DNA of 64,000 nucleotides from Clostridiales bacterium (GTDB taxonomy: Bacteria; Actinomycetota; Coriobacteriia; Anaerosomatales; SLCP01): contig JAGXSG010000016.1 in assembly GCA_018333995.1 (NCBI GenBank), forward strand, positions 92,010-156,009. The letters run 5' to 3'. Below, piece after piece: positions 7,711 through 15,569 of this stretch. The notes under the pieces are model-generated. The model ran no database searches and was not told the DNA's origin. It worked only from the letters and a program-made list of their open reading frames with translations. The position numbers and the translations under genes are program-made. The first letter of the stretch is position 1; each line of letters begins with the position of its first letter.

Positions 7711-8355
7711 ATGAAGACGCCCGCACACCTACGCCAGTGGGACTACGCGCTGACCGTCGTGACCGTAGCGCTCCTCGGCACGCTTGGGTTGCAGTCGTTC
7801 ATCGGCACGGCCTACGTATGGTGGGCGGAAAGTGTGATACCCGGCTGGCAGATCTCGGGCTATCCGGACTTCATGTTGGTAATGAACGTGATCGCGGCGC
7901 CACAGGTCATCGCTCTCGTAATCGTGATGGGACTGTGTGTGCCAAAGAGACTTTTTGATCGCACCGCGCTCGTCATCGTCTCGGCAGCGATGCTCGGAGC
8001 CGGAGTGGCGGCGTGGGCATGGACCGGCGACGCGCAGACCGGACTCGCGGTATTCTTGGCCCTCTCCGCCCTCATTCAGGTGGCGGTTGTCGCTCTAACC
8101 GTCGCCGGTGTGCGCGGTCCGTCGTACCTCACAGAGGGCCGACTCGTAAAAACCGGCTCGGGCCTGCTCCACCTAGGCTTCATCGCTTTTGCGTACGTGG
8201 TGGTCGCCCTCCAGGACTCGGTGTTCATGTTGCCAGCGTTCTGGATCGCAACATTTTTCACGATCGCGGGCACTCTCATGGCGTTCTACGCCGACAAGCT
8301 GGCGTTCAAGAAGACTGTGCGTGTCGAAGTGGACCGCTCGTTCGAAGCGGTATGA
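7711..8355 (+). CDS. Unknown membrane protein paired with the CcsA-like protein
   Basis: A 214-residue protein with about six hydrophobic helices and a basic C-terminus (KLAFKKTVRVEVDRS). I recognise no family motif. It starts 19 bases after the ccsA-like gene on the same strand, so the two probably form a two-gene operon and a complex. A role as the quinol or thiol-facing partner in cytochrome assembly is a guess from position only. Translation gives no CxxC or heme-ligand pattern. Confidence 0.7.
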   Translation: MKTPAHLRQWDYALTVVTVALLGTLGLQSFIGTAYVWWAESVIPGWQISGYPDFMLVMNVIAAPQVIALVIVMGLCVPKRLFDRTALVIVSAAMLGAGVAAWAWTGDAQTGLAVFLALSALIQVAVVALTVAGVRGPSYLTEGRLVKTGSGLLHLGFIAFAYVVVALQDSVFMLPAFWIATFFTIAGTLMAFYADKLAFKKTVRVEVDRSFEAV

Positions 8356-8425
8356 TCGTCTTCGCCTCACACGTTGACCCGTCGACACCTTATTAAGTCC
8401 TGAGCCGCTCCCGGCGGTTTCCTGT

Positions 8426-10165
8426 CTACAACGCCCGCACGAGCTCGGTGACGAAGCGTGCCGCATTCTCGAGGTTATCCTCGGAAATATTGTCTACCGT
8501 GTCGGTCTCCCAGTGCCAGTTGGGCAAGCGTCCGTTGACGTCGAACGCCATCACGCTCATCGCGCGCATCCGGCGCGCGAGCGCGGGAGTAGCGTCGGTC
8601 GAAAGTCCCTTGTAGGCGCGTGCGCGCACCGGCAAACCATTTTCTGAGGCGACACGTTTTCCCGCACTCAAGAGGCGCCTGTCACTCCGATACCGTCGCG
8701 CCATGCCCTCTTCGGTGACCATGTGCAGCGTGCCCGCGCCAAGGTTGTCAAGGTTGATGATGAGCGCCCGCCTGAGCTCGTCCGGATACGCCGCAATCAG
8801 CGCTTGCATCCCACGTGTGCCGACCTCTTCTGAACCGGTCGCGACAAACCATATCTCCTTGTCGGCGAGCGCGCGGTCAACCCTCTCGGTCACGCGGCGG
8901 CGGATGCGCGACGCCTCGGCGGCCGCGTACTCAGGATCGCCGAGCGGGTCATCGCTGGCACGCCCTCCCTTGAAGCCAAACCCGTCATCATCATCGTCCT
9001 CGGCAAAGTTCTCCCACGAGCCGATCTTGCGGCCTTCATTCCGAGGATCGAAGCTTCCGCCGATCCCGAGCCATCCATCAATATCCTCATCGCGCTCATC
9101 CCGCTTCTTCCGCCCGCCGAGCAGCCCCTTGAGCTTGGAGCCGATGCGGCCCCTGTCACGGCGCTCGTGCTCGCCGTCCTCATCTGACTCGACGTCTTCG
9201 AGGGGCCTTCTCGGCACGGAGGACGCCGGGCCTCCAACCGCATCGAACTCCACTGTGTCTAGTGAGGAGTTGGATCTGGGCGTCTCGGCCCAACGGAAAT
9301 CGTCTGGAAGCGTCGTGAGGTCAGGCTCGCCGGACTCCGCACCGATGTACTCAATCTCCGCGCCCGCGGGCACCACGCCCGCTTCGTAAGCCGTGCCGAC
9401 ATCCCGGCGAATCCGTGGGAACGCCCCTGTGCCGCTCGTCTCCTCGGCAGGCTCCGTGACGCGAGCGAGCACATCGAGCATGACGGCGACCCCGCTCGCG
9501 TTGTCGTTGGCTCCCTCGGTGGGCCCCATAGCGATTTCGCGGTGAACGTTGATGAGCAGCGGCACCAAGAGGTAAGCGCTCGCCGCGATTGTCACATACC
9601 ACAGCCACGGATCCCAGTTTTGGGTGAGGGGAAGCGCGCCGAGAAGGGCAAGCGCTGGAACCGCGAACGTACACCCCTTCATGAGGGCGAACGTCGCCGA
9701 GAAGTTCTTGACCATCGACGGAGCAAACGCGAGCGAAGCGCGCGCGCTGTCGTAGTGGGCGACGATGACGACCCGCACCGGCCGCTCGCCCCGACGGGCG
9801 CGAGGGACATGCCGGGCGATGACGTTTTGACTCGGGCCCTTAGGCGGAAGCCATCCGGAAAGGCCAAAGCGTGTGTCGAGATCCATCCACATGAGAAACG
9901 CCGTGAGCGCCGCGACGGCAAACGCGGGCCACCTGAGAAACTCCCAGCCAGAGGCGACCGCGGCGGCAATCGTGAGGAGATGGTAGATCGCGTACGCCCA
10001 TGAGTACGTCCGCGGGCTATCGAACTCCTGACGCTCGATCTCGACGGCGCGGGTACGAAACACCGACTCGATGTAGTCGGCCGCTTCCGCCTCGGCGTCA
10101 GTGGTCGCGGGTCTCGGTCCGATGGTGTCTGACAGGTGGCGCAGGTGCTCGATCGCGTGGGACAT
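8426..10165 (-). CDS. M28-family zinc aminopeptidase with membrane helices and an acidic insertion
   Basis: A 579-residue M28 peptidase. The metal-binding motifs are present in order: HYDSA, GANDNASG, SEEVG, a later NLDNLGAG aspartate region, and a final WHWETD histidine. Three membrane segments (about residues 50-90, 160-185 and 190-215) lie between or around the early motifs. About 190 residues of low-complexity, acid- and Arg-rich sequence separate GANDNASG from SEEVG, an unusual insertion. The ATG at 10165 has GGAGG five bases upstream and is preferred to longer in-frame starts. It is convergent with the membrane-protein gene ending at 8355. The substrate is unknown. Confidence 0.85.
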   Translation of the reverse strand: MSHAIEHLRHLSDTIGPRPATTDAEAEAADYIESVFRTRAVEIERQEFDSPRTYSWAYAIYHLLTIAAAVASGWEFLRWPAFAVAALTAFLMWMDLDTRFGLSGWLPPKGPSQNVIARHVPRARRGERPVRVVIVAHYDSARASLAFAPSMVKNFSATFALMKGCTFAVPALALLGALPLTQNWDPWLWYVTIAASAYLLVPLLINVHREIAMGPTEGANDNASGVAVMLDVLARVTEPAEETSGTGAFPRIRRDVGTAYEAGVVPAGAEIEYIGAESGEPDLTTLPDDFRWAETPRSNSSLDTVEFDAVGGPASSVPRRPLEDVESDEDGEHERRDRGRIGSKLKGLLGGRKKRDERDEDIDGWLGIGGSFDPRNEGRKIGSWENFAEDDDDDGFGFKGGRASDDPLGDPEYAAAEASRIRRRVTERVDRALADKEIWFVATGSEEVGTRGMQALIAAYPDELRRALIINLDNLGAGTLHMVTEEGMARRYRSDRRLLSAGKRVASENGLPVRARAYKGLSTDATPALARRMRAMSVMAFDVNGRLPNWHWETDTVDNISEDNLENAARFVTELVRAL

Positions 10166-10266
10166 GCGGTCCTCCGGGTCCATGCGGCACGCGCCTGCGA
10201 CGTGCCGCTCCATCCGAAGACATGATACTGCACCGCGAATCCGGTAGCAGAACCGCGCGCGCGGAG

Positions 10267-10605
10267 TTACTGGCCGCCCATCCCAGGGGAGTCGCCCGCG
10301 TGGCACGAGCGGCACTCACTCATCCGGTACTTTGAGTGCCGCTCGACCACCTCGGGGTTGTCGCTGTGACAGCGGCATCCGGGGATCTGGACCGCGAACG
10401 GAGCCTTCTCCTCGGCAGGCGCGGGAACGACGGGCGCATCGGCGCCTTGCGAAGCGGGAACCGGCGTCGAAGCCTGAGCCTGCGCTGCGGGGACGTCTCC
10501 GTTCGAGACAGATGGCGCCTGCGGAGTGCCGAACGCAAACGCCAGAGCTGCCGCAACGATCGCAAAGCCCACCGCACCTGCCACGATAGCGACTGCTTTC
10601 TTCAC
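10267..10605 (-). CDS. Small membrane-anchored c-type cytochrome-like protein
   Basis: A 112-residue protein with an N-terminal signal anchor (KKAVAIVAGAVGFAIVAAALAF), an Ala/Pro-rich linker and a short C-terminal cysteine region. That region holds one canonical heme site, CRSCH, and an earlier CRCH that lacks one spacer residue. The GTG start at 10605 follows the hcp stop by 2 bases, so it belongs to the Hcp operon and may donate electrons on the outer face. One certain and one doubtful heme can be seen. It could also be a remnant of a larger multiheme protein. Confidence 0.65.
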   Translation of the reverse strand: MKKAVAIVAGAVGFAIVAAALAFAFGTPQAPSVSNGDVPAAQAQASTPVPASQGADAPVVPAPAEEKAPFAVQIPGCRCHSDNPEVVERHSKYRMSECRSCHAGDSPGMGGQ

Positions 10606-10607
10606 AA

Positions 10608-12236
10608 CTACGCCGCTTCCGTGCCGAGGATGGTCGCGAGGTCTTCTGCGGCCGTCTCGGCGATCGGTTTGATGTCGAAGGTGTCGACGAGCACCTGCAG
10701 CACGTTGGGGGTGACGAACGCGGGCAGGGTCGGCCCGAGGCGGATGTCGGTGATGCCGAGGTGCAGCAGGGTGAGCAGGATGGCCACGGCCTTCTGCTCG
10801 TACCACGACAGGATCATCGAGAGCGGCAGGTCGTTCACGCCGACCTCAAACGCGTCCGCGAGGGCTACCGCGATCTTGATCGCCGAATACGCGTCGTTGC
10901 ACTGACCCACGTCGAGCAGGCGCGGGATGCCGCCGATGTCCCCGAGCTGCTTGTCGAAGAAGCGGAACTTGCCGCATGCGAGCGTGAGCACCACGGTGTC
11001 CGCCGGGGCCTGCTCGACGAAGTCGGTGTAGTAGTTGCGGCCCGGCTTGGCGCCGTCACACCCGCCCACGAGGAAGAAGTGCTTGATCGCGCCACCCTTG
11101 ACGGCCTCGATGACCTGGGGCGCGACACCGAGCACCGTGTTACGGCCGAAACCGACCAAGACACTGCCGCCATCGGTCTCATCGGCGAAGCCACTCATGG
11201 CAAGCGCCTTCTCGATGACCGCCGAGAAGTCACCCTCGACGTGCGGCACGCCGGGGAACTGGACCGGGCCGCTCGTAAAGAGGCGCTCTTTGTACTCGTC
11301 ACGCGGAGGCATGAGGCAGTTCGTGGTCATGAGAATGGCACCGGGGAAGGCGGCGAACTCCTTGTGCTGGTTCTGCCACGCGGTGCCCCAGTGGCCGTAG
11401 AAGTGCGCATGCTTCTTGAGCTCGGGGTACGCGTGCGCCGGGAGCATCTCGCCATGCGTGTAGATGTCGATGCCCTTGCCCTCGGTCTGCTCGAGCAACA
11501 GCGAAAGGTCGAGCAGGTCGTGACCGGAGATGAGAATCGCCTTGCCCGCCCTGTGGCCGAGCGGGACCTCAGTCGGAACCGGGTGCCCGTAGGTGCCGGT
11601 GTTGCCCGCGTCAAGCAGCTCCATCGTGCGCAGGTTCACCGCGCCGCACTCGAGCGCGAGGGCTACCCACGCCCCGAGGTCGAGCGAGCCGTCACCAAGA
11701 GCGTCGAGCGCCTTGAACAGGTACGCATAGACCTCAGGATCCTCCTGGCCGAGGACACGTGCGTGGTGCGCGTACGCGGCTACCCCTTTGAGACCGTACA
11801 ACGTGGTTTGTTGGAGCGCCTGGACGTCCTCGTCGCGCGTCGTGTCCCACGGCCTGCCGAGCTCGATGCCCTGCTCAACTTTGCCCTCAACGCCCGGAAA
11901 CGGCCTCAGGTCGACAAACGCCCCGGCCGCCGCGGCCGCGCTCGACTCACGAGCGAGCTCATTGCGCAAGCGCACAGCCTCGTCGATCTTCTCGGCAATC
12001 GACGCCGGGTCGAAGTCGACGTTGGTCAGGGTTGTGAATAGCGCGTCTGCGACGAAACGGCCGGCATCCGCAGTGTCAAGTCCGCGGCGTGCCGCATCAA
12101 TCGCTACTGTCGCAAGGCCGCGGCACGCGTTGACAAGCAAATCTTGCAGCGCGGCTACGTCCTCCTTCTTGCCGCACGCACCAACAGTGGTGCATGCGAT
12201 TCCCTTCGCGGTCTGCTCACACTGGTTACAAAACAT
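10608..12236 (-). CDS. hcp: Hybrid-cluster protein (Hcp, hydroxylamine reductase / NO-stress enzyme)
   Basis: A 542-residue Hcp. The N-terminal cysteines are spaced C-x2-C-x8-C-x5-C (CNQCEQTAKGIACTTVGAC), the class I pattern of strict anaerobes that binds a [4Fe-4S] cluster. Later motifs for the hybrid Fe-S-O cluster include GHDLLDL, MTTNCLMPP, FLVGGCDGAKPGRNYY, TLACGKFRF and VGQCNDAYSA. The enzyme reduces hydroxylamine in vitro and acts in nitric oxide detoxification or protein S-nitrosylation. I prefer ATG 12236 (GAAGGGA upstream) to the in-frame TTG at 12242. It is flanked by a ferredoxin gene upstream and a small cytochrome gene downstream. Confidence 0.97.
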   Translation of the reverse strand: MFCNQCEQTAKGIACTTVGACGKKEDVAALQDLLVNACRGLATVAIDAARRGLDTADAGRFVADALFTTLTNVDFDPASIAEKIDEAVRLRNELARESSAAAAAGAFVDLRPFPGVEGKVEQGIELGRPWDTTRDEDVQALQQTTLYGLKGVAAYAHHARVLGQEDPEVYAYLFKALDALGDGSLDLGAWVALALECGAVNLRTMELLDAGNTGTYGHPVPTEVPLGHRAGKAILISGHDLLDLSLLLEQTEGKGIDIYTHGEMLPAHAYPELKKHAHFYGHWGTAWQNQHKEFAAFPGAILMTTNCLMPPRDEYKERLFTSGPVQFPGVPHVEGDFSAVIEKALAMSGFADETDGGSVLVGFGRNTVLGVAPQVIEAVKGGAIKHFFLVGGCDGAKPGRNYYTDFVEQAPADTVVLTLACGKFRFFDKQLGDIGGIPRLLDVGQCNDAYSAIKIAVALADAFEVGVNDLPLSMILSWYEQKAVAILLTLLHLGITDIRLGPTLPAFVTPNVLQVLVDTFDIKPIAETAAEDLATILGTEAA

Positions 12237-12272
12237 GTTCAAGTCCCTTCGTCGCCAACGATACCGTCGCCC

Positions 12273-12662
12273 CTACCCGTGTATGAGAGCGGGGATACAC
12301 CTCGTGCACACCCACGTGCTGTCGCCCCCGGTGCGAACCGGCAAGAGCGGGCGATCGTCCTCAGACACGCCGCACCTGAAGCAGTGCTGAGCAAGATAGT
12401 TCGCCTTCTTCTCGGCGATGATCGGTTCGGCCGCCGCGTGATCAAACGGCACGGTCTCACGCAACTCGAGTGTGAGAGCGCCCGTAGGACACACGCCGAG
12501 ACAAAAGCCGGCGCCGTCACAGAGCTCCTCACGGATGACTGTTGCTTTGCCGTCGACGATCTCGATGGCGCCTTCGGCGCACGGCGAGACGCACAGGCCG
12601 CAGCCGTTGCAGAGTTCCTCATCGATGCGGACGATTTGGCGCGTAACGGTCGTAGTGCTCAT
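12273..12662 (-). CDS. Ferredoxin-type Fe-S protein with C-terminal cysteine knuckles
   Basis: A 129-residue soluble iron-sulfur protein, probable electron donor to Hcp. The first cluster motif is complete (CNGCGLCVSPC). The second reads CDGAGFCLGVCP, with Ala replacing the second cysteine, so that site is probably [3Fe-4S] or altered; similar sites occur in Hcp-linked ferredoxins. The C-terminal part has two further CxxC knuckles (CFRC, CTRC), likely a zinc ribbon. It lies 36 bases upstream of hcp on the same strand. Confidence 0.88.
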   Translation of the reverse strand: MSTTTVTRQIVRIDEELCNGCGLCVSPCAEGAIEIVDGKATVIREELCDGAGFCLGVCPTGALTLELRETVPFDHAAAEPIIAEKKANYLAQHCFRCGVSEDDRPLLPVRTGGDSTWVCTRCIPALIHG

Positions 12663-12717
12663 GTGAGTTTCCTCTCAGTAGTGGCGCTAGATGTCAGAAC
12701 GGTGTCGCGTCATGGGG

Positions 12718-13158
12718 TCAGAAAGGTGGTCCGGGCGGTGTCCCCCGGGAGTCGCGCGCAGCGCGCGCGTGGCGGCGGCCCTCGATGAAGTGTTTGACGG
12801 AATCGATCGCATGCCCGCGCAGCATCGAGCGAGGGCCTGCGTAGCGCATGACATCACGCATACGCTCGCGCATGTCAGCCCTGTAACAGTGCGTGTCGCA
12901 GTAGCTGCAAAACGGTTTGGGGTCCTTAGGGCAAAGCGCGCGCCGCTTCTCCGCGTACGCGAGAAGCTCGGCGCACTCATCACACACGAATGGAGGACGC
13001 GTACCGTATACGCCAAGGACGGCGCCGGGTGAGCTGAGCGGAGCGCGCGCGGCCTGGGGATGGTTCCCCTTGCAGTAGATGGCAGAGAAGTCGCCTAAAA
13101 GTCGCGTGTCCTTCGCGACATCGGTTCTTGCCATCTGCTGGGTGAAACGGTCGTTCAC
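12718..13158 (-). CDS. YgbA-like nitrosative-stress protein
   Basis: A 146-residue cytoplasmic protein of the YgbA_NO family ('nitrous oxide-stimulated promoter'). Family features are the early AIYCKGNH, FVCDECAELLAYAEKR, and PKPFCSYCDTHCYRADMRE cysteine core with the following RDVMRYAGPRSML. The cysteine pairs suggest metal binding. Its biochemical role is unknown, but in enterobacteria it belongs to the NO-induced regulon. I take the GTG at 13158 (GAGGG upstream) as start. It is the first gene of the hcp operon and faces the Crp/Fnr regulator. Confidence 0.85.
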   Translation of the reverse strand: MNDRFTQQMARTDVAKDTRLLGDFSAIYCKGNHPQAARAPLSSPGAVLGVYGTRPPFVCDECAELLAYAEKRRALCPKDPKPFCSYCDTHCYRADMRERMRDVMRYAGPRSMLRGHAIDSVKHFIEGRRHARAARDSRGTPPGPPF

Positions 13159-13227
13159 TGCGGTGTCCCTCGCTACTCTTGCGTTCGCCCTCACGCGCAG
13201 AATACGCAGGACGCATCACTGCTAACC

Positions 13228-13241
13228 TTGACGCGAGTCAA
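13228..13241. promoter_or_regulatory. Crp/Fnr-family operator-like palindrome
   Basis: TTGACGCGAGTCAA is a perfect palindrome (TTGAC-N4-GTCAA) in the 107-base gap between the divergent ygbA-like and regulator genes. Fnr/Dnr/HcpR-type regulators bind TTGAY-N4-RTCAA sites. Its place between an Hcp operon and a Crp/Fnr gene makes it the likely operator for both. Confidence 0.7.
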
Positions 13242-13265
13242 TTACGCAGAGAATCTTGAGCGGGT

Positions 13266-14027
13266 ATGTCAGACATGCCAGTGAACCCAATCGCCGAGGA
13301 GGCCGCGTTGAGCGCTCGTCCAGCCGAGATCCGTCCCGACCTGTGGAGCGCGCTGCGTGAGTGCCGCCTGTGGCGCGCCGCCTCAGACGACGCAGTCACC
13401 GCGCTCGCCCGCCGCGCAACTGTCCGCAACGAACCGCGAGGGTCACTCCTTGTGCAAGAGGGCGATGCGGCGACATCGTTTGGCGTGATGGTGGCCGGAA
13501 AGGCTCGCGTGTACCACCTGGGCGCCGATGGCAAGCAGTTCCTCTTTGAGACGATGGGCGCGGGAGATCCGGTGGAAGCGGTGGCCGCTCTGAGCGGCGG
13601 ACGTTATCCGGCGAACGTGGAAACGGTGACTCCGGCGACGATCGCGTGGCTCCCCCGCGAGGCGCTCATGGACCTTATAGCTGAATCACCTGATGTCGCG
13701 CGAGGCGTGATAGCCGACCTCGCGAACCGGGTCGTCAACTTCACCGCCGTCGTGCAGTCGCTCTCGCTCGATGTCCCATCACGGCTTGCCCGCTACCTCT
13801 TCCAGCGCGCACTCGCCGCAGGCAAACCATCGCCTCGCGGCCTCGAACTCGACCTCGGCATGGCGAAAAGTGAGCTCGCCGCAGCCATCGGAACCGTGCC
13901 CGAGACGCTCTCACGTGCGTTCGCGCGACTGCGCGACGACGGCGTCGTCGAAGTGCGTGGCGGCACGGTCACCGTGCTTGACGTGCGAGCCCTCGCCGAG
14001 CTTGGGAGCGGCTACAGCGAATCGTAG
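13266..14027 (+). CDS. Crp/Fnr-family regulator, probable HcpR/DNR-like NO sensor
   Basis: A 253-residue regulator with an N-terminal cyclic-nucleotide-like sensor fold (about residues 25-145, with GDAATSFGVMVAGKARVY and GDPVEAVAALSGG), a dimer helix, and a C-terminal winged helix (about 175-245). The recognition helix region is KSELAAAIGTVPETLSRAFARLRD, split here as KSELAAAIGTVPETLS and RAFARL. It contains no cysteine, so it is not an oxygen-sensing Fe-S FNR; heme-based NO sensing, as in DNR/HcpR, is more likely. It is divergent from the Hcp operon. The palindrome 24 bases upstream of its ATG suggests control of both directions. Confidence 0.88.
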   Translation: MSDMPVNPIAEEAALSARPAEIRPDLWSALRECRLWRAASDDAVTALARRATVRNEPRGSLLVQEGDAATSFGVMVAGKARVYHLGADGKQFLFETMGAGDPVEAVAALSGGRYPANVETVTPATIAWLPREALMDLIAESPDVARGVIADLANRVVNFTAVVQSLSLDVPSRLARYLFQRALAAGKPSPRGLELDLGMAKSELAAAIGTVPETLSRAFARLRDDGVVEVRGGTVTVLDVRALAELGSGYSES

Positions 14028-14052
14028 CCGCCATCAATCGCCTCGCCGCACG

Positions 14053-15075
14053 CTACTCGGTTCCTGGTACCGGAGTTGTCTCGCGACCCGGTTCGGCATC
14101 TGGCTGGCCTCCGTCGGGCTCGCGTCCAGCTGCCTCGCGCAGACGCGCGTCAGCCTCAGTTGCCTTGGCCCGCGCGTCGAAGTAGTCCTCCGTGGCCTCA
14201 GCCGCGTGCCGCTCGTACGCGGCGGCAATAAGTTCGGCCGGCGACGCCGGTAGCGAAGCGGCCTTAACCGCGAGCGCCTTTTCGGCCGCGTTGTACTGTT
14301 CCGAAAGCGTGTTTGCCTCGGCGAGCCTGCCTGCAAGGTACGCCTGATCAGCTCGCTTGGAAATCTGAAGAGCGGCGTACTTTTCGTCGCAGTACTCTAA
14401 GTACGGGCCAAAATCGACTTCCGGAAAGCCTGTTGCGGCCTCGCTGAACAACTTCCTCGCATCGAGAATCTTCGCCTCGGCTTCACGAGTGAGAGTCGCC
14501 GAACGCGTCACTCCCTCGCGCGTGAGCTTGTTGTACTCCTGGACCGCCCTGACCGATATCTCTCCTGCTTCGACCGCGAGCGCCCACGCCGCAAGGGCGG
14601 GATCGAGCGCGGCTGCGGCCTTCACGTTGTACTCGAGGATGGTCTCGGCCGCGTCGAGCATGATGATTCGTGTGCGCGCCGACTCTTCAAGCGCGATCGC
14701 GTATTGCGCCTCGTTTTCTGGCAGGTCAACACGCGCTTGGCCGATGAGCCTGATCGCGGTGATGAGCTCTTCGCGAGCGCCCGGAACGCGCGGGATCAAC
14801 TCTGCGGCACGCTCGCCCACTTCCCGATCGATCTCCGCCCGGACCACTTCATCGACCGCTAGCACGGTCGCGTCAGCGATCTCCACGTGCACTGTCGCTT
14901 CATCGAGGCGCGCAACGGCTTCGTTTCTTGCCTGAATCTCCTCGTAGTACAGCCATCCGGCCACGCCCGCCACGGTCAGGGCCGCCAGTACGACGACTCC
15001 GATGAAGACCTTACGGCCTGTCCCGGAAGTCCGGGGAGCGCTCGGAGCGGGGTCTGCGGGGTCGTGATTCTTCAT
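14053..15075 (-). CDS. Single-pass membrane protein with long helical outer domain, unknown
   Basis: A 340-residue protein with a short Pro-rich cytoplasmic tail, one membrane helix (VFIGVVVLAALTVAGVAGWLYY), a long Ala/Glu-rich helical region and a Gly/Pro/Asp-rich C-terminus. The helical part has heptad-like hydrophobics and no cysteine or catalytic motif that I recognise. The ATG at 15075 is preferred to the GTG at 15093 because GGGAG lies 9-13 bases upstream. It is convergent with the Crp/Fnr gene. A scaffold or extracytoplasmic sensor role would be speculation. Confidence 0.65.
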   Translation of the reverse strand: MKNHDPADPAPSAPRTSGTGRKVFIGVVVLAALTVAGVAGWLYYEEIQARNEAVARLDEATVHVEIADATVLAVDEVVRAEIDREVGERAAELIPRVPGAREELITAIRLIGQARVDLPENEAQYAIALEESARTRIIMLDAAETILEYNVKAAAALDPALAAWALAVEAGEISVRAVQEYNKLTREGVTRSATLTREAEAKILDARKLFSEAATGFPEVDFGPYLEYCDEKYAALQISKRADQAYLAGRLAEANTLSEQYNAAEKALAVKAASLPASPAELIAAAYERHAAEATEDYFDARAKATEADARLREAAGREPDGGQPDAEPGRETTPVPGTE

Positions 15076-15156
15076 GGCCTGCTCTCCCTTCACACTGTAA
15101 GCGCCAGCATACAGGGTCAGCTAACGCGTGTGCGTCATTTCGCTGTACGAACGAAA

Positions 15157-15184
15157 GCCGGGCATCCCAAAAGGAATGCCCGGC
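15157..15184 (-). terminator. Terminator after the cold-shock gene
   Basis: A GCCGGGCAT/ATGCCCGGC hairpin, extended by TCC/GGG, with a short TTTTG-containing loop, followed on the minus strand by TTTCG. It starts 28 bases after the csp stop. Confidence 0.7.
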
Positions 15185-15211
15185 CGACGGGAACAGGAGT
15201 AGCGGCGACGC

Positions 15212-15415
15212 CTAGATGGCGCGCACCTGCGTAGCCTGCTTCTTGCCGTTCTGGCCCGTGGCCTCGGTGAACGAGACGGCCTGACCCTCATCGAGAGTCT
15301 TGAAGCCATCCGACTGGATCTCCGAGAAGTGGACGAACAGGTCGTCTCCGTCCTCGCGCTCGATGAAACCATAGCCCTTGTCAGCGTTGAACCACTTAAC
15401 GGTACCTTCTGCCAT
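15212..15415 (-). CDS. Cold-shock domain protein
   Basis: A 67-residue CspA-type RNA/DNA chaperone consisting of one OB fold. Both nucleic-acid motifs are present: KGYGFIE (RNP1) and DLFVHFSEI (RNP2), after the [10 protein letters not shown] start. The transcript probably has a leader of about 105 bases and ends at the hairpin at 15157-15184. It is a single-gene unit. Confidence 0.96.
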   Translation of the reverse strand: MAEGTVKWFNADKGYGFIEREDGDDLFVHFSEIQSDGFKTLDEGQAVSFTEATGQNGKKQATQVRAI

Positions 15416-15533
15416 GTAAAACCCATCCTCTCGCCCCAGCGGGGCAAAACAAAACGACCCGACACATCCGCCAGAATGCGGCGTGTCACGTCGCAATCCT
15501 ATGGGCCCCATCGGCCCACCGTTTCGCAGTGTA
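15416..15533 (-). promoter_or_regulatory. Promoter and structured leader of the cold-shock gene
   Basis: A TACACT -10-like hexamer lies at 15528-15533. The presumed leader contains a hairpin (GACAC...GTGTC with an inner GCC/GGC stem, about 15458-15485) followed by GGGTCGTTTTGTTTT. Long structured leaders are usual for cold-shock mRNAs. The hairpin plus T-rich run could instead end transcription coming from the operon upstream at 15570. Confidence 0.4.
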
Positions 15534-15569
15534 ACACATGTCGATTCACTGTGCTCATCAAGGTCGCCA

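Noticed and set aside
10761..12041. 426-codon plus-strand open frame opposite hcp
   Set aside because: It is fully antisense to the strongly conserved hcp frame and its Arg/Glu/Val-rich translation matches no family. Long antisense frames are expected in high-GC coding DNA.
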